Source: Gordonia humi (GTDB taxonomy: Bacteria > Actinomycetota > Actinomycetes > Mycobacteriales > Mycobacteriaceae). From it: a DNA stretch of 64,000 nt. The notes under the pieces were generated by a model. The model did not search any database, was not told the DNA's origin, and saw only the letters and a list, made by a program, of their open reading frames with translations. Shown here one piece after another: positions 7,892 through 18,348 of the stretch; position 1 is the stretch's first letter; the number at the start of each line of letters is the position of its first letter. The stretch covers positions 1,674,001-1,738,000 of the forward strand of contig NZ_JACIFP010000001.1 of NCBI RefSeq assembly GCF_014197435.1. The letters run 5' to 3'. Position numbers and translations under genes: made by a program.

Positions 7892-10541
7892 TCCGTTCGG
7901 CACCGCTGAGCTGCGGGCGGCCACGCTCGCCGGTTGGCGTGCCTCGCCCACTCGGATGGCCGAGGACGCGGCCGCCGAACGCGAGCTCTCCGACATCGGT
8001 TACCGCGGCCGGATCCTGACCGAGCTCGCCGCCAACGCCGCGGACGCCGCCGTCGACGACGGACATCTGGCGATCCGCCTCGACGGTGACGCGATCGGCT
8101 TCGCCAACACCGGCGTCCCGCTGACCCGCGACGGTGTGGAATCCCTCACCGCGTTGCGGGTGTCGCCGAAATCGCACGCCGGAGCACAGACCGTCGGGCG
8201 GTTCGGGGTGGGCTTCCGCTCCACCGCGTTCGCCGACCGGGTCGTGATCGCATCCGTGGACGGATCCATCGAGTTCGACCGCGCGCGCAGCGTCGCCGAG
8301 GTCGGATCGGCCGATGTCCCCGCGCAGCGCCTGGCGTGGCCGTCGGACGTGCGGCCGCCCGCCGGGTTCGCGACCGAGGTGATCGTGCACGCCGGACACG
8401 GGGCCGCCGAACTCTTCGCGACCTTCGCCGATCAGGTTCCGGATCTGCTGCTGGAGCTGCCGGCGCTCGGCCGCATCGATGTCGGTGCGAGCACGTTCGT
8501 CCGCACCGACGACGGCGACGAGATCGTGATCACCCGCGACGACGAGCCGGCCGCGCGGTGGCTCGTCGCGCGCGGGGAGCAGACGATGTGGATGGCTCGG
8601 CTCGAGGTCGCACCCGAGTCCCGGTCCGTCGTTCCCCTCACCGACGACGTCCTGCGCAGCCCGACCGCGACCGGCGTGCATCTCGGGCTGCCCGCCCGCG
8701 TCGTCGCACGTCTTCCGCTCACCCCGGATCGGCGGGCGATTCACCCCGACGCCGACATCGCGGCCGCGGCGGCCGGATACGCCGACCTCGTCGCGCTGGC
8801 CCCAGACGCGCAGAAGCACCTGCTGATCCCACGGCCGACGCTGGCGGCCGAGCCGGCCGCGGCGCGACTGCACGAGGCGATCCTCGCCGACCTCGCCGCG
8901 GCCCGCTGGGTGCCGACGTGCGGCGGCGACGTCGTCGCTCCCGATCGGGCGTGGGTGCTGCCCGGGCTGCCCGACGAACTCGGCGAGGTCCTCGCCGACG
9001 TCCTCGACCCGCTCGCACATCCGGACGTCTCCGATCGGGTGTCGGCGTCCGCGCTGGTCCGACTCGGCGGCCGCGAACTCGGTCTCGCCGACCTCGCCGA
9101 CGAGTTGGGGGCGGTGTCGCGCCCGCCGCCGTGGTGGGGCCGGCTGTACACGGCCCTCGCCGCACTGGTCCACACCGGCGACGACGCCGCTGAACTCGGT
9201 GCGCTGCCGATCCCACGCACGGATGGACGCACCCATGTGGGAGCCCGCGGGCTGTTCGTGCTCGACGGCTTCGACGGTTCGGACGCCGCGCCCGACTGGC
9301 TGCCGCTCGTCGACCCGGACGCCTACGACCCGCTTCTGGACCGACTCGGGCTGGAGCACCGCGACATCGCCGAAGCGCTCGCCGATCCCGCGCTCCAGGC
9401 GGCCGTCGACGCCGCGGACTCGCACGCCGATCTCGCGGCCACCGTCCTGGGGCTGGCGGTCCTCGGCGACCTCGAGACGGTCCCCGGACTCGGCCGACTG
9501 GAGTTGCGCGCCGACGACGGCGACGATTGGCCCGCCGACGAGCTCCTGCTTCCGGACGCACCGCTGCTCCCGGTCCTGGACGATTCGCCGTTCGGCACCG
9601 TCGACGCCGCTCTCGTCCGCCGGTACGGCGGAAAGGCGCTGCGCGCGATCGGCGTCGGCTGGGGGTTCGCCGTCGTGCACGACGACCTGCCCACCGGACC
9701 GGACCACGACCTGCCCGACGAAGCGCAGTGGTGGGACGGTTTCGACGTGCCGCCGGAGACGCTCGACGCGGTGCGCGACCTCGACCTCGTCGACCCGGAA
9801 CGGTGGCGCGACGCCCTCGCACTGCTCGTCGAGGAGCCCCGCACCGCGGGACTGGTCGAATCGGGATACACACGGTGGTGGCTGCGGCGGTACGCCGAGA
9901 TCGACGCGGTGTCGTTGCGACACCTGCGCTCGCCCGACGACGAACGGTTCACCGGCCTCTTCGACGCGCTGCCCGGCGTCCCCGCCGCGCTGCTCGTCGG
10001 CGACGGGCCCGACGACGCCGACGACGCACAGGTCTGGCTCGACCGGCTCGGTTCGGATCGTGCCGTGCCTGCGGGCGTCGCCGCCCGCGCGCACGCAGCG
10101 CTCGTCGCGGCGGTCCGAGACGGTCGCGTGCGAGTCGACGACCTGGCGTCGGTCGACGGTGTGCGCACCCTCGCGGGCACGGTCACGGACGCGCCGATCG
10201 TCGTCGACCGTCCGTGGTGGACCACCGTCGTCCCGGCCGACCGAGCGGTGCTGCCGGGCCCCGTCGTGGACGCCGCCGACGCCGCGATCCTCGCCGACGT
10301 CCTCGACGCCGACCTCGCCTCGCAGGTGTGTCGCGCGGTGGTCGTCGGCGACGGGGAGACGGTCGACGCCGACTGTCCGGAAGCGGTCGCGCTCACCGCA
10401 CGGTGGGGCAGACAGGTCGTCGGCCGCGTCGTCGTGCACGCCGATCTGACTGTCGCGGTGGACGTCGACGGCGTCGAACGCGAGGTCGGTGTCCCCTATT
10501 GGGAGGACAGCGGCGGCACGGTGCACCTCCGATCGGATTGA
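7872..10541 (+). CDS. Sacsin-N-type HATPase protein (889 aa)
   Basis: An 889-residue protein whose first 200 residues form a GHKL/HSP90-type ATP-binding domain: ELAANAADAA is the N-box, GDAIGFANTGVPL the next nucleotide contact, and VGRFGVGFRS the glycine-rich lid. This resembles the sacsin N-terminal ATPase family. The remaining ~650 residues are Asp/Ala/Leu-rich with no recognised domain or membrane segment. Start ATG 7872 overlaps the DUF3027 stop by 20 nt, implying coupling. A chaperone-like, ATP-driven clamp is the family expectation; the client is unknown. The very high Asp content gives long spurious open frames on the opposite strand. Confidence 0.83.
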   Translation: MAPATPDPFGTAELRAATLAGWRASPTRMAEDAAAERELSDIGYRGRILTELAANAADAAVDDGHLAIRLDGDAIGFANTGVPLTRDGVESLTALRVSPKSHAGAQTVGRFGVGFRSTAFADRVVIASVDGSIEFDRARSVAEVGSADVPAQRLAWPSDVRPPAGFATEVIVHAGHGAAELFATFADQVPDLLLELPALGRIDVGASTFVRTDDGDEIVITRDDEPAARWLVARGEQTMWMARLEVAPESRSVVPLTDDVLRSPTATGVHLGLPARVVARLPLTPDRRAIHPDADIAAAAAGYADLVALAPDAQKHLLIPRPTLAAEPAAARLHEAILADLAAARWVPTCGGDVVAPDRAWVLPGLPDELGEVLADVLDPLAHPDVSDRVSASALVRLGGRELGLADLADELGAVSRPPPWWGRLYTALAALVHTGDDAAELGALPIPRTDGRTHVGARGLFVLDGFDGSDAAPDWLPLVDPDAYDPLLDRLGLEHRDIAEALADPALQAAVDAADSHADLAATVLGLAVLGDLETVPGLGRLELRADDGDDWPADELLLPDAPLLPVLDDSPFGTVDAALVRRYGGKALRAIGVGWGFAVVHDDLPTGPDHDLPDEAQWWDGFDVPPETLDAVRDLDLVDPERWRDALALLVEEPRTAGLVESGYTRWWLRRYAEIDAVSLRHLRSPDDERFTGLFDALPGVPAALLVGDGPDDADDAQVWLDRLGSDRAVPAGVAARAHAALVAAVRDGRVRVDDLASVDGVRTLAGTVTDAPIVVDRPWWTTVVPADRAVLPGPVVDAADAAILADVLDADLASQVCRAVVVGDGETVDADCPEAVALTARWGRQVVGRVVVHADLTVAVDVDGVEREVGVPYWEDSGGTVHLRSD

Positions 10542-10603
10542 CGCTACCGTGGGTACGGACAATCCCGAGTACGAAAGAGTGAAGCCATGCCGGTGGACCG
10601 CCG

Positions 10604-11197
10604 ATGAAGCCGTTCGGCATAGACCACAGGGTCACCGACGCGGTGGTCTCCGGGCGGTCGGAGCCGTGGACCTCACTCCTGCAGTTCATCACCGTGTGGG
10701 GAGACACCCTGACGTTGTCGCTGGTGGTGATCGGCGTCGTGGTGCTCGCGTGGATGGCCGGCCGCATCGACTTCGCGGTGCTCATCGTCGTCGGATCCCT
10801 GTCGGGGTGGGCGATGATGGTGTTGCTGAAGGCGATCTTCGTGCGGGACCGGCCGCCGGTCGGCGACCGGCTCATCGATATCGGCGGACACTCGTTCCCG
10901 TCCGGGCACGCGATGCTCAGTGTGATCGTCTACGGGCTCACCGTGCTGATTCTGCACCGGCTGTATCCGGCGGTGCGAGCACATCCGTGGTGGCTCCTGA
11001 TCGGTCCGATCCTCGTGGCGCTCATCGGATTCAGCCGCATCTATCTGGGCGTTCACTGGCTCAGCGACGTCCTGTTCGGCTGGCTGTTCGGCGTCGTCTG
11101 GGTGTCGTTGTGCGTCGCCGCGCACATTCAGGGCTCCCGGCGCCGACAGGCTGCCCGGGCGGCCCGCCGTGCGGCGATGTCGAGCGGTCAGACCTGA
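10604..11197 (+). CDS. PAP2-family membrane phosphatase
   Basis: A 197-aa integral membrane phosphatase. The three PAP2 signature motifs are present in order: KAIFVRDRPP (about residues 82-91), PSGHAM (about 101-106) and SRIYLGVHWLSDV (about 144-156) with the catalytic His. Six hydrophobic segments span the protein and a basic tail follows. It probably dephosphorylates a lipid phosphate such as undecaprenyl-PP or phosphatidate at the outer membrane face. The start ATG overlaps the stop of a 6-codon upstream reading frame (10587-10607, encoding MPVDRR). It lies 62 nt after the sacsin-type gene and may share its transcript. Confidence 0.87.
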   Translation: MKPFGIDHRVTDAVVSGRSEPWTSLLQFITVWGDTLTLSLVVIGVVVLAWMAGRIDFAVLIVVGSLSGWAMMVLLKAIFVRDRPPVGDRLIDIGGHSFPSGHAMLSVIVYGLTVLILHRLYPAVRAHPWWLLIGPILVALIGFSRIYLGVHWLSDVLFGWLFGVVWVSLCVAAHIQGSRRRQAARAARRAAMSSGQT

Positions 11198-11281
11198 TCC
11201 TTCGCGCAGGCGGTACCTGTGCGCGGGGCCGACCCGCTATAGACGTCGGCGTCGCGCACACGTACGGTCTGCGCGACGGCG

Positions 11282-11329
11282 CCTACTCGAGCCCCTGCCT
11301 ACTCGAGCCCCTGCCTACTCGAGGCCCTC
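11282..11329. repeat. 16-bp tandem repeat at the 3' end of the DUF2530 gene
   Basis: Two exact copies and one near copy of CCTACTCGAGCCCCTG. The third unit contains the stop codon and last codons (Gly-Leu-Glu) of the DUF2530 gene at 11315; the two other units repeat the same reverse-strand stop context beyond it. Confidence 0.8.
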
Positions 11330-11563
11330 CTGGGCGCCGCGTGAGCCGCGTCGTACCGCCGCCTTCTGAATGAACACGATCGACGTGCCGAGGGCGCCGA
11401 CGGCCAGACCCACCCAGCAGATCGGGAGAGCGCGGTCGCCGCCGAGGTCGGCGGCCCAGACGACGATCGTGGCGATCAGCCAGGCGAGCATTCCGGCGAC
11501 GATGACCGGTTCCGGTGCGCGCAGCGAAGCGGGAAGCTCCGGGATCGGTGTCTCATCGGTCAT
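11315..11563 (-). CDS. DUF2530 small membrane protein (Rv0879c-like)
   Basis: An 82-aa protein with two membrane helices (about residues 20-39 and 46-67). The motif VIVAGMLAWLIATIVVW fits DUF2530, and the C-terminus is basic. It corresponds in position to Rv0879c. It is convergent with the PAP2 gene and divergent from the NCS2 permease. Its last codons lie in a tandem repeat, so slippage could change the C-terminus or add backup stops. Function unknown. The 117 nt between the PAP2 stop and this gene's end hold the repeat and nothing else recognisable. Confidence 0.8.
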   Translation of the reverse strand: MTDETPIPELPASLRAPEPVIVAGMLAWLIATIVVWAADLGGDRALPICWVGLAVGALGTSIVFIQKAAVRRGSRGAQEGLE

Positions 11564-11642
11564 GACTTCAGGGTAGCTTTTTCCCAGTGGTGCGCAGAAC
11601 CGTGCACCGAACAGTCCCGCATCGCATGTGAAGGGTTGCCCG

Positions 11643-13103
11643 ATGACCGAACCCGCTGGGAAGCCGACCGGTGGCGTGATCGACCGCTATTTCAAGATCT
11701 CCGAACGCGGTTCGACGATCACTCGCGAGCTACGAGGCGGCCTCGTCACGTTCTTCGCGATGGCCTACATCATCGTCTTGAACCCGATCATCATCGGCGG
11801 CAACGCCGAGACCAAGACCAACATCGACGCGTTCGGACACGCGCTCGATCCGAACCAGGTGACCGCGGTGACCGCGCTGGTCGCGGGCGTCATGTCGGTC
11901 CTGTTCGGCGTGGTGGCCAACTTCCCGTTCGCCTTCGCCGCCGGACTGGGCATCAACAGCCTGCTCGCGGTGACGATCGCCCCGCAGATGAGCTGGCCGG
12001 CGGCGATGGGACTGGTGGTGATCGACGGCATCATCATCGTGCTGCTCGGTCTGACCGGTGTGCGCACGGCGGTGTTCAACGCGGTGCCCAACGAGCTCAA
12101 GGCGGCGATCGCGGCGGGCATCGGTGCGTTCATCGCCCTCGTGGGCCTGGCCAACGCGGGCTTCGTCACACACGGTCCGGAACACGGTCCGCCCGTCCAG
12201 CTGGGTGTCGACGGCTCCATCGCCACGGTTCCCACCTTGATCTTCTGCATCGGCGTGCTCGTGATGGGCGTCCTCGTGGTCCGCAGGGTTCCCGGCGGAC
12301 TTCTCCTGGGCATCGTGCTGATGACCGTCGTGTCGATCATCGCCCAGGCGTTCCTCGATCTGAAGCCCGGTGAGAAGGGCGGATGGGCCATGAACGTGCC
12401 GGGTCTGCCCGACGGCGTCGGCGGGCTGCCCAATCTGTCGCTGGTCGGCGACGTTGACCTCTTCGGCGCGTTCACCGGAGCTTTCGAACACGTCAGCATC
12501 CTGATCGCATGCGTGTTCGTGTTCACCCTCGTGCTGTCGAACTTCTTCGACGCGATGGGCACCATGACCGGTCTGGGCAAAGAGGCGGGACTCACCGACA
12601 AGGAGGGCAATCTGCCCGGCATCGGCAAGGCGCTGGCCGTCGAAGGTGTCGGCGCGGTGGTCGGCGGTGCGGCGTCGGCGTCGTCGAACACGGTCTTCGT
12701 CGAATCGTCCTCCGGCATCGCCGAAGGCGCCCGCACAGGTTTGGCCAACGTCGTGACCGGTGTGCTGTTCCTGGCCGCCATGTTCTTCACGCCGCTGTAC
12801 AAGATCGTGCCGATGGAGGCCGTCGCACCGGCGCTGATCGTCGTCGGAGCGTTGATGATGGCGCAGATCCGCGAGATCGACTTCAGCCGCTTCGACTATG
12901 CGCTCCCGGCGTTCCTGACCATCGTCGTCATGCCGTTCACGTACTCGATCGCCAACGGTCTCGGCGTCGGCTTCATCGCGTGGGTCGTGGCCCAGACCGC
13001 ACGCGGTGACATCAAGAAGGTGCATCCGCTGCTGTGGATCGTCGCAGCCCTGTTCATCGTCTACTTCGCTCGCGGGCCGATCGAGAACCTGATCAACTCG
13101 TAG
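11643..13103 (+). CDS. NCS2-family purine/xanthine permease (AzgA/PbuG type)
   Basis: A 486-aa permease with about 12-14 hydrophobic segments. Family signatures include RGGLVTFFAMAYIIVLNP near the N-terminus, FAAGLGINSLLAV, and the later SNTVFVESSSGIAEGARTGL segment that forms the nucleobase site. This is the AzgA/PbuG clade, which imports adenine, guanine or hypoxanthine with protons. ATG 11643 is chosen because AAGGG lies just upstream; GTG 11628 is an in-frame alternative. It is convergent with the Eis-like gene, only 15 nt away. No purine riboswitch is visible upstream. Confidence 0.9.
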   Translation: MTEPAGKPTGGVIDRYFKISERGSTITRELRGGLVTFFAMAYIIVLNPIIIGGNAETKTNIDAFGHALDPNQVTAVTALVAGVMSVLFGVVANFPFAFAAGLGINSLLAVTIAPQMSWPAAMGLVVIDGIIIVLLGLTGVRTAVFNAVPNELKAAIAAGIGAFIALVGLANAGFVTHGPEHGPPVQLGVDGSIATVPTLIFCIGVLVMGVLVVRRVPGGLLLGIVLMTVVSIIAQAFLDLKPGEKGGWAMNVPGLPDGVGGLPNLSLVGDVDLFGAFTGAFEHVSILIACVFVFTLVLSNFFDAMGTMTGLGKEAGLTDKEGNLPGIGKALAVEGVGAVVGGAASASSNTVFVESSSGIAEGARTGLANVVTGVLFLAAMFFTPLYKIVPMEAVAPALIVVGALMMAQIREIDFSRFDYALPAFLTIVVMPFTYSIANGLGVGFIAWVVAQTARGDIKKVHPLLWIVAALFIVYFARGPIENLINS

Positions 13104-13118
13104 AGCGGCGACACCGGA

Positions 13119-14330
13119 TCAGAAGAACGTTCCCGCGAACGGGGCGTGCTCTACGTCGAACAGCCGGGCCAGCCGGGTGAGCGAGGCGGGGGAGTCGACG
13201 TCGATGCGGCGGGCCTCGGCGAACTCGCGGGCGGCGATCCCGCCGAGGTACAGGCTCGACAGCACGGCGATGTCCATGCTCGCATTCGGGGCGTCGTCGG
13301 TGGGGGTGACGCTCGCGCGGCCGTCGACGACCTGCAGGCGATAGCGGCCGGCCCGGTCGGAGTAGTCGTCGCCGACCTCCAGCACCAGCGTGCCGTCGTC
13401 GGAGTAGGTGCGCAGTTCCAGTGCGGCGGCGACGTCCAGGATCGACACCCACAGGGTGTCCGGTCGGTCGACGACGCCGACTGCGCGCGCGTCGGTCAAC
13501 AGGTGCGGGAGGGCGTCGTCGACCGGGATCGATGCGTGGACCGACGAGATCAGGTCCAGGCTCGTCAGCACACGCCACAGATCGTCGTGCGCCTGCGGGG
13601 TGACGGCGACGAAGTCCTCGATCAACGCGGTCCGGTCGCGCGCGTCGATCCGGTACGCGGCGTATCCGTCCGGGTGCAGCAGGTAGTGCAGTCCCGAGGT
13701 CTGCGAGTTGCGGCGGAAGCTGCGGTCGGCCAGCAGCGACGGCCACCAGGGGGCGGGTCGTCCGATCGCGCCGTTGCGAGCGGCCGCCCAGCGCGCGTGG
13801 ACGACCGGCACATGCGCGGCCACCTCGTCGGGGGTGCCGTAGCGGACGTGCGAGTCGGGCGGAGCAGGGGAGCGGAACGTCGATGCGGCCGGCGCGATGT
13901 GCACTCGATGCGCGAATGCCGCCGGACCGAATCCGAACCGTTCGTAGATGGTGCCCTCGGAGGCGGTGAGGATCGCGAGCGGGTGTCCGCGCGCTCGCCA
14001 GTCGGCGTACTGGGCGTCGATCATGCGCCGCAGCATGCCGCGGCGACGATGTGTCGCCGACACCGAGACCCACGACAGGGCGGCCGCGTCGACGACGGCG
14101 CCGCCGGGCACCGTCAACGGCAGGTCGTAGTAGAGCGAGAAGGCGACGATCGTCGACGACCCGGGGACGGTTCCGACATCGCGGATCAGATAGGTGGCCT
14201 CGTCGGGGACCTTGGCGCGGAACTCGGTGATCTCGTCGCGGGGCAGCGGGCTCGGCAGGGCGAACGCGCGGGCGTCGAGTTCGATGATCTCCGGCCAGTC
14301 GGCGTCGCTCGCGTGCTTGATCGTCAACAT
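13119..14330 (-). CDS. Eis-family GNAT N-acetyltransferase
   Basis: A 403-aa protein of the Eis type. An N-terminal GNAT domain (residues 1-150) contains VSVSATHRRRGMLRRMI, the acetyl-CoA pyrophosphate loop. A second GNAT-like region follows, and a C-terminal sterol-carrier-type domain ends in HAPFAGTFF with the terminal carboxylate that Eis enzymes use as general base. Eis proteins acetylate amines, including aminoglycosides and lysines of host or self proteins; the natural substrate here is unknown. I chose ATG 14330 (MLTIKHASDADW) over the open upstream extension, which would overlap the divergent methyltransferase gene. Confidence 0.87.
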   Translation of the reverse strand: MLTIKHASDADWPEIIELDARAFALPSPLPRDEITEFRAKVPDEATYLIRDVGTVPGSSTIVAFSLYYDLPLTVPGGAVVDAAALSWVSVSATHRRRGMLRRMIDAQYADWRARGHPLAILTASEGTIYERFGFGPAAFAHRVHIAPAASTFRSPAPPDSHVRYGTPDEVAAHVPVVHARWAAARNGAIGRPAPWWPSLLADRSFRRNSQTSGLHYLLHPDGYAAYRIDARDRTALIEDFVAVTPQAHDDLWRVLTSLDLISSVHASIPVDDALPHLLTDARAVGVVDRPDTLWVSILDVAAALELRTYSDDGTLVLEVGDDYSDRAGRYRLQVVDGRASVTPTDDAPNASMDIAVLSSLYLGGIAAREFAEARRIDVDSPASLTRLARLFDVEHAPFAGTFF

Positions 14331-14391
14331 GTCCACGCGTTCCACTCTGCCATTTTGGGGATCGCGGTCGGCGTGTGCCACCGTATTCCGA

Positions 14392-15255
14392 GTGAGCGAA
14401 CGTCTAACCGTCGAGGTCATCGACATCACCGACCCGTCCGATCCGAGGGTCGACGACTTCCGCGACCTCAACTCGGTCGACCGTCGACCGGATCTGCCCG
14501 CGTTGCCGGGCGGCGCCGTCGGCAAGGCGCTGGTGATCGCGGAGGGGGTTCTCGTGGTGCAGCGGATGATCGCGTCGCGATTCGCCCCGCATGCCCTGTT
14601 CGGCGTCGACCGTCGCCTCGAGGAGTTGTCGGGCGACTTCGTCGAGGGCGCCGACGGCGTCCCGTTCTACCGGGCGTCGAAAGAGGTGATGGCACAGGTC
14701 ATCGGCTTTCACCTGAATCGAGGCGTCCTCGCCGCGGCGCGTCGACCGACGATGCTCGGTGTCGCCGATGTGATCGCCGGTGCGCGGACCGTCGCGGTGC
14801 TCGAAGGCGTCAACGACCACGAGAACATCGGCAGCGTCTTCCGTAACGCCGCAGGTCTGGACGTCGACGCGGTGATCTTCGGGACCGGCTGCGCCGATCC
14901 GCTGTACCGGCGTTGTGTCCGTGTCTCGATGGGCCACGCGCTGCTCGTTCCGTTCGCCAAGTCGGAGAACTGGCCGGGCGATCTGGAGCTGTTGCGGGAG
15001 AACGGATTCCGGACCGTCGCGATGACTCCGGGGGAGGGCAGCGTCCCGTTGCGGGAGGCGATCGCGCCGACCCGCGGGGGCGATGCGACGGGGACCAAGC
15101 TGGCCTTCCTCGTCGGTGCGGAGGGACCCGGGCTCGTCGAGCACACGATGCGACAGTGCGATGTGCGCGCTCACATCCCGATGAGCCGCGGTACCGATTC
15201 GCTCAATGTCGCGACCGCCGCCGCCGTCGCGTTCTACGAGGCCTTGAGTCGGTAG
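14392..15255 (+). CDS. TrmH/SpoU-family RNA 2'-O-methyltransferase (Rv0881-like)
   Basis: A 287-aa SPOUT methyltransferase. The knotted C-terminal domain shows motif 1 NDHENIGSVFRNAAGL with the catalytic Arg, motif 2 FLVGAEGPGL and motif 3 IPMSRGTDSLNVATAAAVAFYE. An N-terminal substrate-binding domain of about 100 residues precedes it. It matches Rv0881, an rRNA methyltransferase-like protein, and sits in the same order before SepH. The start is GTG 14392; the frame is open upstream but overlaps the divergent Eis gene. The exact RNA target is not determinable. Confidence 0.9.
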   Translation: MSERLTVEVIDITDPSDPRVDDFRDLNSVDRRPDLPALPGGAVGKALVIAEGVLVVQRMIASRFAPHALFGVDRRLEELSGDFVEGADGVPFYRASKEVMAQVIGFHLNRGVLAAARRPTMLGVADVIAGARTVAVLEGVNDHENIGSVFRNAAGLDVDAVIFGTGCADPLYRRCVRVSMGHALLVPFAKSENWPGDLELLRENGFRTVAMTPGEGSVPLREAIAPTRGGDATGTKLAFLVGAEGPGLVEHTMRQCDVRAHIPMSRGTDSLNVATAAAVAFYEALSR

Positions 15256-15274
15256 GACGGGCCTCGGGCGTGTC

Positions 15275-16117
15275 CTACAGCCGCCCGCGGAAACCGAAGT
15301 AGCGGGAGATCGGCCCGGGAGCGCGCGGTGTCGGCTCCGGGGCCGATTCGCTCGCTCGTGCCAGCGGCGTCGTCACTTCCGCGTCGTCGAGATCGTCGGC
15401 CGGTCGGGACGGTCCGGCCGCCGCGGCCTCGGCAGGAGGCGGCGCGACGGGTTCCGCGTCGGCGGCGGGCACCGACTCCGAGCCCGCGGAGAGAATCCGA
15501 TACGAGTACACCGGAATGCTCGTGAGAGCGGTGTCGTCGTCGCCGGGCGGCGGGGTGAAGCGGAATCCGAGCCACTGCCGGTTCGACTCCTCGGCGAGTT
15601 CGGCGGGATGGAACGGCAGATCGAGCGGATTCGGTTCCACACCGGGCAGATACTGCAGGGGCCGCTCGCCCGCCCAGAAGCCGTTCTCGAAGGGGAACGG
15701 GACGCCGTGATCGGCGCGGATCGTATCCGGCGACGCCGCGAACGCCCGCTGCAGGCGGCCGTTTTCCCAGCGTGCGAACACGCCGGTGGAGGCGACCGGG
15801 TCCAACGACAGGAGCAGGACCGTCTGTCCGAAGCCGAGACCGGTCACGAACTCGGTCAGTTCATCGGGGGCGACGGTCGACAACGACTTGCCGGCGAGCA
15901 CGGCGAGATCGCCGAAGTGAGCGGCGAACACCACGTCGTCGGCGGCGTCCGACAGTGCGGACAGGTCGGTCAGCGCACTCGCGGACGGGACGTCGTCGGC
16001 GTAGGCGGTCGCGATGAACGCGTCGGTGCGGTCGGGGTCGGCGACCGGCCCGCGCCGAAGCTGTTCGGCGGGATCGGGGCAGTCGACGAACCACAAGGCG
16101 GTGGTGTGGGCGAACAC
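15275..16117 (-). CDS. DUF6928-family protein (280 aa)
   Basis: A 280-aa soluble protein starting with GTG directly after the sepH stop, with GGAGA as ribosome site inside the sepH end. Residues 1-200 form a compact domain with FVDCPDPAEQLRRGP and WAGERPLQYLPG, which I recognise as the actinobacterial DUF6928 type. Residues 205-280 are a Pro/Ala-rich tail ending ISRYFGFRGRL. No catalytic signature is evident. The tight coupling to sepH suggests shared expression, not necessarily shared function. It is convergent with the SpoU gene (19-nt gap). Confidence 0.72.
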   Translation of the reverse strand: MFAHTTALWFVDCPDPAEQLRRGPVADPDRTDAFIATAYADDVPSASALTDLSALSDAADDVVFAAHFGDLAVLAGKSLSTVAPDELTEFVTGLGFGQTVLLLSLDPVASTGVFARWENGRLQRAFAASPDTIRADHGVPFPFENGFWAGERPLQYLPGVEPNPLDLPFHPAELAEESNRQWLGFRFTPPPGDDDTALTSIPVYSYRILSAGSESVPAADAEPVAPPPAEAAAAGPSRPADDLDDAEVTTPLARASESAPEPTPRAPGPISRYFGFRGRL

Positions 16118-16987
16118 TTACTCTCCGGGGTGACTCCGGACGCCCAACAGGACGTCCTCCCAGGCGGGGACGGTCGGCGTCGCACGCTTGCCGCTGCGAT
16201 GCCTCGGACCCTGCCCTTGCTGCGGTGACTCCTGACCGCGTTGCCCCCCGCCGTCGGAATCGTCGTCGAACTCGAGCTCGAGCGCTCCGGACTGGCGCTG
16301 TGTGATGGAGTCGGCGTCGACGGTCACCTGCTCGTGTCCGTCGGGCAACACCTCACGCTGCGGCGGCTCGGGCGGATGCGGGACCACTGAGAACGTCGAC
16401 CGCCGCGATGCGCGGGCCAGTTCGGGTTCGGTCAGTTCGACCGCGAAATCGTCCAGGGGCTCGGTGGTGCCGCCGTGTGAGCCCGGGGTGAACCGCCAGT
16501 GCGCGTAGTCGCGCTGGTCCTGAGGGCCCCAGCCGATCTGAACCACCCAGCGGCCGTCCTCCGGGCGCCATGCGTCCCATATCGTTTCGGCTGTCGAATT
16601 ACCGCGAAGGGCAAGGCATTCGGCGACGAGCTCGCCGAGTGTGTTGTCGCTGGGGCCGTCGATGCCTGCCGGATGCGAGGCCCGCGCGAGTTCGGCGGCG
16701 CGGGTTCGCTCCAACAGGACCGGGTGGGCGAATCGGTAGATCTTCTCGCTGCGTTCCCCGGTGACCTCGGCGAGTTCGTCCACGGTGGCGCCCGCACGGA
16801 CTCTGGCCTGGATCTCGCGGGGACTCAGCATGATTCCCGGTTCTACGGGGGCGGGTGGAGACGGGGTCGGCGAGATCGCTTCGCGCAGGGTGTCGTCGAC
16901 GGTGAGGGAGAACTCCTCGCCGGACTCGACGTCGACGCAGATCACCCCGCCGTCAGGATCGGCGTGTTGCGCCTTCAGCTTCCGCAC
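16118..16987 (-). CDS. sepH: Septation protein SepH (DUF3071)
   Basis: A 289-aa cell-division protein. The N-terminal DUF3071 domain (residues 1-170) contains the helix-turn-helix segment MLSPREIQARVRAGATVDELA and RSEKIYRFAHPVL, followed by the conserved WDAWRPEDGRWVVQIGW. The C-terminal ~110 residues are disordered, rich in Gln, Gly and Asp. SepH binds FtsZ and stimulates its assembly in Streptomyces and mycobacteria. The GTG start has AGGAGGGG a few bases upstream. The order matches Rv0883c next to serC. The 132 nt to serC hold only its promoter region. Confidence 0.92.
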   Translation of the reverse strand: MRKLKAQHADPDGGVICVDVESGEEFSLTVDDTLREAISPTPSPPAPVEPGIMLSPREIQARVRAGATVDELAEVTGERSEKIYRFAHPVLLERTRAAELARASHPAGIDGPSDNTLGELVAECLALRGNSTAETIWDAWRPEDGRWVVQIGWGPQDQRDYAHWRFTPGSHGGTTEPLDDFAVELTEPELARASRRSTFSVVPHPPEPPQREVLPDGHEQVTVDADSITQRQSGALELEFDDDSDGGGQRGQESPQQGQGPRHRSGKRATPTVPAWEDVLLGVRSHPGE

Positions 16988-17119
16988 TCGACCCCTCCTC
17001 TGCGTCCCCTCGTTCGCGATATCACTCTCCAGCGTAAGACACCGAGCCGGTGAGACAAGTGATGGACACGCAGCGAACGGGGAGTCCGCGGCGTGTCCAT
17101 CTACTCGAATGGGGTGAAG

Positions 17120-18322
<1,203 letters not shown>

Positions 18323-18348
18323 CTATGAACAGAACAGATGGACTCCGA

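Noticed and set aside
7494..10562. 1022-codon open frame on the minus strand
   Set aside because: It is antisense to the Asp/Ala-rich sacsin-type gene; composition is Arg/His/Gln-rich with no domain, typical of GC-driven shadow frames.
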